Source: Mycobacteroides abscessus ATCC 19977 (GTDB lineage: Bacteria > Actinomycetota > Actinomycetes > Mycobacteriales > Mycobacteriaceae). From it: 64,000 bases of DNA. The position numbers were made by a program, and so were the translations under genes. Below, in pieces: positions 1-8,323 of the stretch; within the stretch, counting starts at the first letter, position 1, and every line of letters begins with the position of its first letter. The stretch covers positions 4,650,001 to 4,714,000 of the forward strand of contig NC_010397.1 of the NCBI RefSeq assembly GCF_000069185.1, given 5' to 3'. The notes below the pieces were generated by a model, which was given only the letters and a program-made list of their open reading frames with translations, made no database searches and was not told where the DNA came from.

Positions 1-137
1 GCCGTCAGCCCATAGGATCCGCCCGTCATACCTGGCGCGGGAAGCGGAAGGCTCGCAAGGCCGTTGGTGCTGCATCCACTTGTCAACAGCACCGCCGCTA
101 CCACCGCGGGCCCCGCGAGTTTCTGCCATCGGTTCAT
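1..137 (-). CDS. MceE-like lipoprotein, 5' part only (runs off left edge)
   Basis: Forty-five codons of a leftward gene remain open to the window edge. The ATG at 137 overlaps the stop of the mceD-like gene in an ATGA tetranucleotide. The visible N-terminus has two basic residues, a hydrophobic run and the lipobox LTSGC (Cys about residue 22), then a Ser/Pro/Gly linker. That matches MceE/LprK-type lipoproteins, which occupy the fifth position of mce operons and are anchored outside the membrane as part of the lipid-import complex. The position after mceD supports the call. The gene is too short here to judge the MCE domain, and whether mceF follows cannot be seen. Confidence 0.8.
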   Translation of the reverse strand, partial: MNRWQKLAGPAVVAAVLLTSGCSTNGLASLPLPAPGMTGGSYGLT

Positions 138-1267
138 TTCTGCCCCATCGCCGCGAGACCGTCGAGCACATAGGTCAATCCGAAATCGGGTCCGTAGTCT
201 TGCAAGGTTCCTGTGCTGCAACCCAATTGGCGCAGACCCATCAGGTTGCAGATCTCCTTGGCGGCCTGGGTGTCGAACAACAGCCTGTCCGCCGGCACGT
301 GGGCCCGCACCACATTGTTGACCGGGTCGATGATGTTGTAGACGTTGTCCGCCATCAATGGAAGCAGGTCGAACCCCTCCGAAAGCTCCCGCCGGTTGTC
401 GTACACGGCCTGAGCGATTTGGCTGGAATTACCCACCGATTGCTTGATGGCATCGCGGTTCTGTTCGAGAAGTGAACCAGCCTGCAGCAGAATGTTGTTC
501 AGTTGCTTGCCGGTGGTGCCGGAACCCAGCTGTTCCTGGTCGAGCACCTGGGATAACTGCCGCACCGTCGAGGAAAACTCACGGATGTTCTGGTCATTGC
601 GTGCCGATGCTTCGAAAAGCGAGCTGAGACGGGTGACGATTTTAGTCAGCTGATCACGGGTCATCGCGCCGCCGTCCGCACTCAGCCGCAGCGCCTTGGA
701 CAACTCGTCAAGGGATGACGTCATCAACTCACCGTTGCCCGAGAGTGCGTTTGTGCTGTTGTTGATGAGGTCCGCCAGCGGTCCGGCGCCCTTGCCGTCG
801 CCCTTCATGGCCTTTGACAGCCTGTCGATCATGGCCAGCACACGATCGAACTCGACGGGTGTCTTCGTGCGGTCCAGCCCAATGATGTCACCATTTTTGA
901 GCGTGGGCCCGCCGCGATAGACGGGGGTGAGCTCGATGTGACGATCCGTCAGGATCGATGTGGACACCGTGACAGCCTTGGCGTCGGCGGGAACCTTGAC
1001 CGTCGAATCAATCGTGAACTCCACCTCCATGTACGTCCCGCGCGAGGTGATCTTGGTGACCTTGCCGATCGGCATGCCCAATACCGAAACCTTGTTGTCC
1101 GGGTACAGGCCCGACACCGACTCGAACTGAGCCGTGATGGTGAGCCTGTGGCTCCTGTCACGCAGGTAGGTCCAACCGAAGGCTCCTGCCACCACCGCGA
1201 TTACGATCGCCAGTGCTCCGGCGATCCACAGCGTGCGTCGTGTCCCAGTGCTCAGCGATGCGCTCAT
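134..1267 (-). CDS. MCE family protein, MceD-like (yrbE-less cluster)
   Basis: 377 residues from the ATG at 1267, chosen because it overlaps the mceC stop as ATGA and starts MSASL just before the transmembrane segment (about residues 10-32). A longer frame to 1333 lies inside mceC. The MCE domain is at about 40-120 and contains the VSVLGMPIGKV and LTDRHIEL motifs, followed by a long helical region. The C-terminus holds LRQLGCSTGT, shared nearly identically with the MceD protein at 30775-31914, so the two are paralogues. Mce proteins A-F are exported, membrane-anchored substrate-binding subunits of lipid or sterol importers. Fourth mce gene of this operon; substrate unknown. Confidence 0.9.
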   Translation of the reverse strand: MSASLSTGTRRTLWIAGALAIVIAVVAGAFGWTYLRDRSHRLTITAQFESVSGLYPDNKVSVLGMPIGKVTKITSRGTYMEVEFTIDSTVKVPADAKAVTVSTSILTDRHIELTPVYRGGPTLKNGDIIGLDRTKTPVEFDRVLAMIDRLSKAMKGDGKGAGPLADLINNSTNALSGNGELMTSSLDELSKALRLSADGGAMTRDQLTKIVTRLSSLFEASARNDQNIREFSSTVRQLSQVLDQEQLGSGTTGKQLNNILLQAGSLLEQNRDAIKQSVGNSSQIAQAVYDNRRELSEGFDLLPLMADNVYNIIDPVNNVVRAHVPADRLLFDTQAAKEICNLMGLRQLGCSTGTLQDYGPDFGLTYVLDGLAAMGQK

Positions 1268-2322
1268 TGGCAGTCCTTGAAGTACGGAATCATATTGAAC
1301 TGCTTGGCCCTTCCGCTGATCGCGCACATCCACGAGTCCACGGCCAGGCCACCCGGGGCGCTCAGCTCGAGGGCGTTGCCGTAGCCCGTGAGATTGGTGA
1401 AGTTACGTGCGGCGACCGCGGTCACCTGTAGCAGACTCCGGAACAAGTCGTCGTGGCCACCGATCAAATTGCTGAATGTCTTCACGTCGGCGATGAGCTT
1501 GTCGACAGCACCCCGATCCTTGACCACGATCTTGTTCAGCACATCCACCAGCTCGGTGACCGCGCGCATCATCGAGTGAAAACTTGCTTGCCGGGAAACG
1601 AATTCACCCAGCAGATCACGGCCCTGGACAATCAGCTTGCCTATGTCTCCCTGCTGCCGGTGCAGGGTGCCCGCCACCAGTTCCGTGCTGGACAACAATG
1701 TGCCGATCTGGTCGCGGCGATGCGATATCACCGAGGACAGCGTCTGGATGTTCTCCATGGCTTGTGGCAGTACCGCGGGCAGGCCCTCCAGTTGTTTGGC
1801 CAATATCGCTGTCGATTCCGCAATCTTGTCGGCGTCCACTTGCTCGAACGTCGACGTTGCGTCCTGCAGGGTCGCCTGCAGGTCATAGGGAACCTCGGTA
1901 TGTGCCAGATCGATGCGGCGGTTGGGCAGGGTCCCGTCACCGCCGTTGCGCAGCTCCACATACTGATTGCCCAGGATCGTGGTGATCTTGATCGATGCCC
2001 TGGCATCCTTGCGCAACGTGATGTCATCGCGCACACGCATGCCGACCTCGATACGGTCGCCGGCCAGCTCGACGCTGGTGACGTTTCCGACCGGTACCCC
2101 CGCATAGGACACGTTGGCGCCCGGCTGCAGCGATGCTGCCTGTAAGAACTCCCCGGTGTAATGGCTGTATCCCAAGCCGATCGCCTTAACCAGCAACATC
2201 GCGCCCACCAGAGCACCGATGACGGCGAGCGCGATCGCGCCGAGCCATGCCTTGTTATAGGACTCGACGGGGCGCTGGGAGATACTCCGCCATAACGATT
2301 GCCACGCTGTGTTTTTAGCCAT
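1264..2322 (-). CDS. MCE family protein, MceC-like (yrbE-less cluster)
   Basis: 352 residues from the ATG at 2322. This start overlaps the TAA stop of the upstream mceB gene by 8 bases (ATGGCTAA), whereas the longer frame to 2379 would intrude further. One transmembrane helix (about residues 25-48) is followed by the MCE domain, with ANVSYAGVPVGNVTSVEL at about 70-87, and a helical domain. The end, WMCAISGRAKQF...YFKDC, matches the end of the MceC paralogue at 31911-32936. Role by family: periplasmic substrate-binding subunit of an Mce lipid importer. It is translationally coupled on both sides. Confidence 0.9.
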   Translation of the reverse strand: MAKNTAWQSLWRSISQRPVESYNKAWLGAIALAVIGALVGAMLLVKAIGLGYSHYTGEFLQAASLQPGANVSYAGVPVGNVTSVELAGDRIEVGMRVRDDITLRKDARASIKITTILGNQYVELRNGGDGTLPNRRIDLAHTEVPYDLQATLQDATSTFEQVDADKIAESTAILAKQLEGLPAVLPQAMENIQTLSSVISHRRDQIGTLLSSTELVAGTLHRQQGDIGKLIVQGRDLLGEFVSRQASFHSMMRAVTELVDVLNKIVVKDRGAVDKLIADVKTFSNLIGGHDDLFRSLLQVTAVAARNFTNLTGYGNALELSAPGGLAVDSWMCAISGRAKQFNMIPYFKDCQ

Positions 2323-3370
2323 CAGCCAGGTTCCTGCATTTCGGGGTGTATTGAGCCTTGTTGCCGGGGGTCGCCGCATTCACAATGATCGGAACGACGT
2401 CGTTGAGTCCCGGGAAGAACCCGGTGATGTTCAGATCGCAGACATAGCCGTTGATAAAGGCGCCCTCCTGGGTGGTCCGCGCGACACCCTTGAGAAGCAA
2501 CGGCAGATTGGCGCCCGCGAAGGCAAGCTGCGGTTCGACGGTGTTCAGATGACTGACAAACCCCGGTTCCCGGTGCAGGATCTCATTGAGCTGCGGGTAC
2601 ACCGTGTCGGAGATGTTCGACAGCCGCCGCACGGCGAAGGCGGTGGAGCCCACCGAATCCACCAGTGCCCCACGCCGATTGTCAAGAATCGCGACCATTT
2701 CACGTGTATGTGTCAACACGCTGTCCAAGTTCTTGTTCTGTCCGGCCAGCGTTTGCGTCAGCCCATTGAGATTGGTGATCACATCGTCGAGAACCTTGTC
2801 CCTGCCTGCGAAGGTCTCCGTGAGCTGCGAGGTCTGGTCCACCAACCCGACGATCGATCCGGTGTCCCCTTGCAGGGACTTGACCACACCGTCGGTCAGA
2901 TTGTCGACCTGTGTGGGATCCAACACGCTGAACAGCGGCTCGAACCCATGTAGCAGCATGCCGATGTCGAACGACGGCTCCGTCTGTTCTAGGGGAATCA
3001 CGCTTCCAGGCTTGAGGCGATCCGTGCTACCCGTCTTGCCCATGGACAGGCCGAGATAGCGCTGGCCAACGATGTTCTGGTAGGTGATTGTCGCAATCGT
3101 GTTGCCGTACAACGGTTGTTCGGTCTCCACCCGAAAGTCGACCCGGGCCAGGTCACCGTCGATCGCAACGGATTCCACACGGCCCACCCGCACACCGGCA
3201 ATGCGCACATCGTCCCCGTCACGTAACCCGGTCGCATCGGTGAACATCGCGGAGTAGTCATTGGTCGATCCTGCGACCTCACGGCGCAGCGTCGCGTACA
3301 CCAGCCACGTCATGGCCAGCGCGATCACCATGAACACAGACAACCCGATCAGCGGACCGCGAAACCTCAT
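2315..3370 (-). CDS. MCE family protein, MceB-like (yrbE-less cluster)
   Basis: 351 residues, starting at the ATG that shares ATGA with the mceA stop. There is an N-terminal transmembrane helix at about 6-28, an MCE domain at about 38-115 with DDVRIAGVRVGRVESV and IVGQRYLGLS, then a predicted helical region. The end (about residues 310-351), with FFPGLNDVVP and YTPKCRN, is shared with the MceB paralogue at 32933-33985. In Mce complexes the B subunit is one of six MCE proteins forming a lipid conduit attached to YrbE permeases. No yrbE gene lies in this operon, so the permease partner is unknown. Confidence 0.9.
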   Translation of the reverse strand: MRFRGPLIGLSVFMVIALAMTWLVYATLRREVAGSTNDYSAMFTDATGLRDGDDVRIAGVRVGRVESVAIDGDLARVDFRVETEQPLYGNTIATITYQNIVGQRYLGLSMGKTGSTDRLKPGSVIPLEQTEPSFDIGMLLHGFEPLFSVLDPTQVDNLTDGVVKSLQGDTGSIVGLVDQTSQLTETFAGRDKVLDDVITNLNGLTQTLAGQNKNLDSVLTHTREMVAILDNRRGALVDSVGSTAFAVRRLSNISDTVYPQLNEILHREPGFVSHLNTVEPQLAFAGANLPLLLKGVARTTQEGAFINGYVCDLNITGFFPGLNDVVPIIVNAATPGNKAQYTPKCRNLADG

Positions 3371-4899
3371 CGCCGACCTCCCGCCGAAGCCTGCTCGACG
3401 ACAACAGGTTTGGTGCCTCTAGCGACCGGGCCCAACAGCAGCTGAGTGGACGAGCTGGCCTCACCACCGGTGATCAGGCCCAGCTGGTCCCGTTCGGTCT
3501 TACTTCCCACCGGGCCCACCGCGCCACCGAACGAGGCCGGCGCGGTGCTGGGAATCGGCATACCCGGACTTCCTGGTGGGGGCTCCAGGTCATCTGGATC
3601 TGCGCTACCGGGCACCCGCGGGGACGGATTCGGCTGCCACCACGGCAACGGCGGATTGGGGTCCTGCAGGTTCGGGTGCGGATTGAGCAACGGAGGCCCG
3701 GTGACGATCAGATTTCCGTCCGGACCTACCTCGGTACCCGGAGGAGGTGCCAGATCCGGCGGGGGCTTGAAGTTCTGCGGGAGCAACGTTTCCGGAAGAT
3801 CGGGCCGGACGACGAGCTCGGGCGCGGTAAAGCAGCTCGGCCCCTTGAGTTCCCCGTAGCGGGGACAATCGGCACGGGTGTACATCGTCGACGGAGTGAA
3901 CGACAGGATTCCGCGGATGTTGACGACATCCTTTTCCGGATCCCACACTTCACTGAAGAACTTGTCGGAGAAGACCTTCAGCCGCGTCGCCATCGGCAAG
4001 AAGTGCACCGAGTTCTTGGCGAGCACACCCACGACGGGCGTCAGCTTGGTCGTGATGTCGATCATCCGGTCGGTCTGGTTGTCCAATGACTGCCGCACCG
4101 TTCCCGTCGTATGCAGTCCGGCATTGAGCAGACTCTGCAATTGCTCACGTTTCTCGGCCAGGGTCTGCATGGGCTTGATGGCCTGATGCAGTGCATCGAC
4201 GAGTTCCGGGGCTGTTGTCTGCAGTCCCTTGGTCGCATCAAGGAGCGCGGAAAGAGTCGACGGCCCCGTATCGGTGGCCACGATGTCGTTGAGCTGATCG
4301 ATGATCCGGGTCAGCTGCCCGGCCGCGTTCAGAAGAGTCGCCCGGCGCCCCTCGGTGGCCGCAGCAATGACGGCGAAAATGCCCACCGAATCGTCGTCAC
4401 GGCCGCGCCCGTTGGCCAGCAAGATGTCGCGCAGCTTGCTGATCGTCGTCTGAAACAAGACCGTGGGCAACTCGGTGTCCTCGGGAATCACCGCCCCGTC
4501 GGTGATCGCGGGGCCAGGCCCATGATCGACCAACTCCACCGAGGAGACCGCGAAAACGTTGCTGGGCACGACCCTGGCAGTGACTGAGCGCGGAACTGTA
4601 TGTGCCAGAGCAGGTTTTAGATTGATGTGGACGACGTTGGGCCTGCCACGCTGCGAAGGGGTCAGGTCGTCCACCGCGCCCACGAGCACACCCTGGTACT
4701 TGACGTCGGACTTGGCGGGCAGACCGTCGCCGACGTTGGTCAGCTCGGCGACCACCCGGACGTAGTCGTTGAACCGTCCGGTCGATTTGATGACCAGGGC
4801 CGTGCCGACCAGTGCCGCGACCACGGCCATCACCAGGCCACACAGCAGCAGTTGCCGGTCCGACGGTCCCCGGCCATCAGTCTCAAAGGAATTGGCCAT
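3367..4899 (-). CDS. MCE family protein, MceA-like (first mce gene of the yrbE-less cluster)
   Basis: 510 residues. A transmembrane helix at about 17-38 precedes the MCE domain (about 45-120), with SDVKYQGVLVGAVDDL and a VFAVSSVELVD motif. A long helical segment follows, then a Pro/Gly-rich tail from about residue 375 to 460 and the terminal motif QLLLGPVARGT. The same motif and the same total length occur in the MceA protein at 33982-35514, showing duplication of whole operons. In other mce operons yrbEA and yrbEB stand just before mceA; here the gene before it is an acyl-CoA synthetase, separated by 219 bases. The start at 4899 gives MANSFETD and a normal spacing to the helix. Confidence 0.9.
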   Translation of the reverse strand: MANSFETDGRGPSDRQLLLCGLVMAVVAALVGTALVIKSTGRFNDYVRVVAELTNVGDGLPAKSDVKYQGVLVGAVDDLTPSQRGRPNVVHINLKPALAHTVPRSVTARVVPSNVFAVSSVELVDHGPGPAITDGAVIPEDTELPTVLFQTTISKLRDILLANGRGRDDDSVGIFAVIAAATEGRRATLLNAAGQLTRIIDQLNDIVATDTGPSTLSALLDATKGLQTTAPELVDALHQAIKPMQTLAEKREQLQSLLNAGLHTTGTVRQSLDNQTDRMIDITTKLTPVVGVLAKNSVHFLPMATRLKVFSDKFFSEVWDPEKDVVNIRGILSFTPSTMYTRADCPRYGELKGPSCFTAPELVVRPDLPETLLPQNFKPPPDLAPPPGTEVGPDGNLIVTGPPLLNPHPNLQDPNPPLPWWQPNPSPRVPGSADPDDLEPPPGSPGMPIPSTAPASFGGAVGPVGSKTERDQLGLITGGEASSSTQLLLGPVARGTKPVVVEQASAGGRR

Positions 4900-5118
4900 G
4901 CCGACCCGCCCTGACGTTCCCTACCCACGCGAAGGTGCGACGCCACAGCAAGGTCTGAAGCACCACACGATCCCTTTCGTCAGCAAACACAACCCGCCGG
5001 TCAGGCGGATTCGGTCACGCCCATCCCCCCGATGTGACGGCAATTACAGGAATGTACATGACTTCCAGTTCTGTGTTTAGCTCTTGGCTAAATTTTTCTG
5101 AATCCAGATTCATATTTG
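4900..5118 (-). promoter_or_regulatory. Intergenic region before mceA with AT-rich inverted repeats (candidate promoter/operator)
   Basis: 219 bases between fadD and mceA on the same strand, with no gene or yrbE remnant visible. The part next to fadD (about 5060-5118) is markedly AT-rich for this genome. It holds two short perfect inverted repeats: TTTAGC...GCTAAA (5076-5092) and GAATC CA GATTC (5100-5111). These could be a fadD terminator, a promoter with operator for separate transcription of the mce genes, or both. The function is inferred from position and composition only. Confidence 0.35.
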
Positions 5119-6711
5119 CTAGTCGGCTATGCCGAACCGCTGGCGCAGCTCAGTCTTGAGTACCTTGCCCGACGGATTGCGCGGCAGCGCATCCACGATC
5201 ACAAGGTCCTTGGGGTGCTTGTAGCGAGCCAGGCGCGCGGTGAGGAAGCCATCGAGCTCAGCGAGTGTCAGCGCCGCTCCGTGGATGGCCGCGACCGCGA
5301 CCGGGACCTCTCCCCACTTCTCGTGCGGCCTGCCGATCACCGCTACCTCGGCGATCTGTTCGTGCTCGGCGAGCGCATTCTCGACCTCCGCGCAGTAGAT
5401 GTTCTCACCGCCGGAGATGATCATGTCCTTTTTGCGATCTACCACCCATACGAATCCGTCTTCGTCCTGTCGCACCAGGTCACCCGAGTGAAACCAACCG
5501 CCCGCGAAGGCATCGGCAGTAGCTTCCGGGTTGTTCCAGTAGCCCTGCATCAGGGTCGGCGCCCGGTAGACGATCTCGCCGACCTCACCGACAGGCACGT
5601 CGTTCATGTTGTCGTCGACCACACGCGCCGAGACAGTCGGAATCACCCGGCCCACCGATCCCATCTTCCGGATCGCGTCGTCTCCCATGAGCATGCAGGT
5701 GACCGGCGACATCTCGGTTTGCCCGAACGCGGCCAGAATCCTCGCGTCGGGAAATGTCTCGGACATCGTCCGCAGCAGGACGTCGGTGGCGGGCGCCGCG
5801 CCCCAGGACAGGGTCTTGAGTCTCACCTTGCGCGGGTTTGCTTGCTGCGCCGCGCAGACCGCCTGCCATTGCGCGGGCACCAAGAAGATTCCGGTGACGC
5901 CTTCGGACTCGAGGACATCCAGCAGCGCACCCGGATCGAATGCGCCGAGCGGATGAATGACCGTCGGAAGCCCCAGCAGCAACCCCGTGATCATGTTCCC
6001 AACACCGGCGATATGGAACATGGGAACACCGATGAATCCGACGTCCGAGTTCAAATCCACCGTGGTGCTCAGCAGATAGGTCATCGCCTGACCGGACAGA
6101 TTGAGGTGTGTCAGCACTGCACCCTTGGGGCGCCCGGTGGTCCCGGAGGTGTACATGATCAGCGCGGGCGTATCCCCGGGCAGATCCACCTCGGCGTGTG
6201 GTTCGCCTGGCTCGGCGATGACCTCCTCATAGCCGAGGACACCATTCTCGGATGCCGAGCCGGCGACGATGACCGTTTCCAGCGCGGGTGCCTGTTGACG
6301 CACCGCGGCGGCTACCGGCGCCAAGACCGTCTCGGTAATGGCGACTTTGGCCCCGCTGTTCTCCACCAGGAACGCGACCTCGGGCGGTGTCATCCGGAAA
6401 TTGACCGGGATCGCGATGGCCCCGAGTTCATTGATGGCAAGCCATGATTCGACGTATTCCGGTCGATTGAGCATGAGGATGAGAACGCGGTCTCCGAATC
6501 CGACACCGCGGCGGGACAACGCGTCGGCCAGGGCTTGCACCCGCTGGTGCAGCTCTGCCCAGGAGATGCTGTGCCCCAGGTAACGGATAGCGGTGGCATC
6601 GGGCTGCATGAGCGCATGCCGCGCCAGCTGATTACACCAGTTCTGCCGCCGCGCACGGTACGGCTGGGCGAGGCCGGCGGACTGGACGGTCGCGTCGATC
6701 GTGTCGGTCAC
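5119..6711 (-). CDS. Acyl-CoA synthetase (FadD, class I adenylate-forming)
   Basis: 530 residues. It carries the AMP-binding signature YTSGTTGRPKGA at about 187-198, FGQTEMSP (the A5-type motif), a hinge-type GWFHSGDLVRQDEDGF with VVDRKKDMIISGGENIY, and the C-terminal lysine motif NPSGKVLKTELR. The enzyme would activate a fatty or carboxylic acid to its CoA thioester through an acyl-adenylate. It follows the crotonase gene by 12 bases and precedes mceA, so it is probably co-expressed with the lipid importer. From memory this resembles fadD5 beside the M. tuberculosis mce1 operon. The chain-length specificity cannot be read from sequence. Confidence 0.93.
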   Translation of the reverse strand: MTDTIDATVQSAGLAQPYRARRQNWCNQLARHALMQPDATAIRYLGHSISWAELHQRVQALADALSRRGVGFGDRVLILMLNRPEYVESWLAINELGAIAIPVNFRMTPPEVAFLVENSGAKVAITETVLAPVAAAVRQQAPALETVIVAGSASENGVLGYEEVIAEPGEPHAEVDLPGDTPALIMYTSGTTGRPKGAVLTHLNLSGQAMTYLLSTTVDLNSDVGFIGVPMFHIAGVGNMITGLLLGLPTVIHPLGAFDPGALLDVLESEGVTGIFLVPAQWQAVCAAQQANPRKVRLKTLSWGAAPATDVLLRTMSETFPDARILAAFGQTEMSPVTCMLMGDDAIRKMGSVGRVIPTVSARVVDDNMNDVPVGEVGEIVYRAPTLMQGYWNNPEATADAFAGGWFHSGDLVRQDEDGFVWVVDRKKDMIISGGENIYCAEVENALAEHEQIAEVAVIGRPHEKWGEVPVAVAAIHGAALTLAELDGFLTARLARYKHPKDLVIVDALPRNPSGKVLKTELRQRFGIAD

Positions 6712-6723
6712 AAAATTCTCCTA

Positions 6724-7530
6724 CTAACTGAAGTTGGGGCGTCGGCCCTCAAGAAATGCGGCGAAACCCTCGTGGGCATCGGGTGAAATCAGCAGCTCGA
6801 TCTGCCCGTCACGTTCACGGGCGATGGCCTCGTCGAACAGCTTGAGCGATACCGCGTTCATCGCCTCCTTGGTCAGCTGCATCGCGCGGCGGGAGCCGTG
6901 GGCCAAGCGGCGCGCCGTCTTGTCGACGCGCTCGCGCAGTTGGTCCCCGGGCAATGCCTCATTTACCAGGCCGGCCGCGAAAGCATCTGTGGCGCTGAGT
7001 GGTTGGGCCAGCAATGCCATCGCGTTGGCCTTCACCCGCCCGATGGAAGCGGACACCAACGCACTCGATCCGCCGTCGGGCATCAGCCCGATATTGGCGA
7101 AGGCCAAGAGAAAGAAGGCAGTATCGGCGGCGTAGATCAAATCGCATGCCAGGCCCACCGAAGCACCGATACCGGCTGCCACCCCGGTGACCTCTGCGAT
7201 GGTGGGCACCGGGCAATTCAGCACCGCGCGCACCAAGCGCTCGGCGTTGTCCATGGTCAGCTCGGCTGCCTGCAGCGGCGTCAGATCCGCCGAACCGGCC
7301 GCCAATTCGGTGACGTCGGCGCCCGCCGAAAATGCGCTGCCCGGTGCGCCGCCACTGATGACGACGACACGTACGTCGTCTCGGCCGGGGATGGATTCCA
7401 AAGCCTCGATCAGGCCGGACGTGGCCGGTCCATTGAGCGCATTCATCCGGTCAGGCCGGGTGAACGTGACCCGCATGATGCCGCCGTCGACGGCGACATC
7501 GGGTGCGCCGACAGATTCATCGAGACTCAC
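6724..7530 (-). CDS. Crotonase-fold enzyme, PaaG/isomerase-like rather than hydratase
   Basis: 268 residues from a GTG at 7530, preceded by AGGAGG with a 7-base spacer. The open frame extends to 7716 but that part overlaps the divergent regulator and lacks family similarity. The crotonase fold is clear: FSAGADVTEL forms an oxyanion-hole region and a GVAAGIGASVGLACD helix follows. The two glutamates of classic enoyl-CoA hydratases are absent (Ser and Phe at those places). Instead IGLMPDGGSS places Asp152 where PaaG-type 1,2-epoxyphenylacetyl-CoA isomerases and some delta3-delta2 isomerases carry their catalytic acid. It is first gene of the fadD-mce operon, divergent from a GntR regulator. The exact substrate is unknown. 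Confidence 0.85.
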   Translation of the reverse strand: MSLDESVGAPDVAVDGGIMRVTFTRPDRMNALNGPATSGLIEALESIPGRDDVRVVVISGGAPGSAFSAGADVTELAAGSADLTPLQAAELTMDNAERLVRAVLNCPVPTIAEVTGVAAGIGASVGLACDLIYAADTAFFLLAFANIGLMPDGGSSALVSASIGRVKANAMALLAQPLSATDAFAAGLVNEALPGDQLRERVDKTARRLAHGSRRAMQLTKEAMNAVSLKLFDEAIARERDGQIELLISPDAHEGFAAFLEGRRPNFS

Positions 7531-7567
7531 GTCACTGCCTCCTGGGGGGTCGCCTCGTCGCGCCTGC

Positions 7568-7581
7568 TCAAATATATTTGA
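7568..7581. promoter_or_regulatory. 14-bp perfect palindrome, candidate GntR operator
   Basis: TCAAATATATTTGA is a perfect palindrome in the 104-base gap between the GTG of the crotonase gene (7530) and the ATG of the divergent GntR/FCD gene (7635). Its AT content stands out from the surrounding GC-rich DNA. A site in this position could control both directions. FCD-type GntR regulators usually bind short palindromes, so this is the best operator candidate here. Binding is inferred. Confidence 0.5.
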
Positions 7582-7634
7582 TATGACTTTAGATGCAAGA
7601 GCGTCACCACACAGGGAAATGGCAGGCAGATCGG

Positions 7635-8312
7635 ATGAATGCGCCCCGGGCACGGACCCGCGAAATCCGTAGGCCGCAGCTGTCCGAAGAGGTTGCCGGC
7701 CGACTCCGCGCGGCAATCATGACGGGCGACTTACGCCCGGGCGAGTACATCAGGATGGATGAGACGGCCGCTCAGCTCGGGGTCAGCGTCACGCCGGTGC
7801 GCGAGGCACTGCTGACGCTGCGGGGCGAGGGCATGGTGGACGCGGTCCCGCATCGCGGCTACGCGGTAGCGGCACTCAGTCGCAAAGACGTCGAGGACAT
7901 CTTTGCCTTGCAGTCCCATCTGGCCGTCGAGCTGGCCAAGGCGGCCGCGGCGCGCATCACCCCTGAGCAAGCCGACGCACTGGCCGAGCTCAACGACGCA
8001 CTGCGGAATGCCACCTCCCCCGATCAGGTCATCTGGGCCGAGTTCGAATTCCACCGTCTTCTCAACCATGTGGCCGACCGCCCGAAGCTGGCCTGGTTCC
8101 TCCTACAGGCCGTGCGGTATACACCGCATCAACTGTTCGCCGAAGACGCTTCCTGGATCGTGCCGACGACGGAGACACACGACAAGCTGATCGCCGCACT
8201 ACGAGCAGGAGATATCGCTGAGGTGATCGCTCAGACCGAGGTCCAATTCATCGACGGCGCGCGCCGACTGATCGAGTACCTGGACCGCACCGGGATGTGG
8301 TCGCAGGACTAG
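7635..8312 (+). CDS. GntR-family regulator, FCD subfamily
   Basis: 225 residues from the ATG at 7635; an in-frame ATG at 7593 adds an unconserved stretch. The winged-helix GntR domain is at about 14-80 (LSEEVAGRLRAAIMTGDLRPG, then VSVTPVREALLTL), followed by a helical FCD ligand-binding domain at about 87-210 with metal-site-like histidines (FHRLLNH, ETHDKL). FCD regulators sense small acids or acyl molecules. It is divergent from the crotonase-fadD-mce operon with a palindrome between them, the same arrangement as mce1R beside mce1 in M. tuberculosis (recalled). It is likely a local repressor of the lipid-import operon. Confidence 0.9.
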   Translation: MNAPRARTREIRRPQLSEEVAGRLRAAIMTGDLRPGEYIRMDETAAQLGVSVTPVREALLTLRGEGMVDAVPHRGYAVAALSRKDVEDIFALQSHLAVELAKAAAARITPEQADALAELNDALRNATSPDQVIWAEFEFHRLLNHVADRPKLAWFLLQAVRYTPHQLFAEDASWIVPTTETHDKLIAALRAGDIAEVIAQTEVQFIDGARRLIEYLDRTGMWSQD

Positions 8313-8323
8313 GGCGCGATCCG

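Noticed and set aside
5116..6447. A 443-codon open frame on the plus strand opposite fadD
   Set aside because: Antisense to a clearly conserved acyl-CoA synthetase; long shadow frames are common in GC-rich DNA and the translation matches no protein pattern.
7531..7716. N-terminal extension of the crotonase gene to 7716
   Set aside because: Overlaps the divergent GntR gene and the palindrome, lacks crotonase similarity, and a GTG with a strong AGGAGG site lies at 7530.
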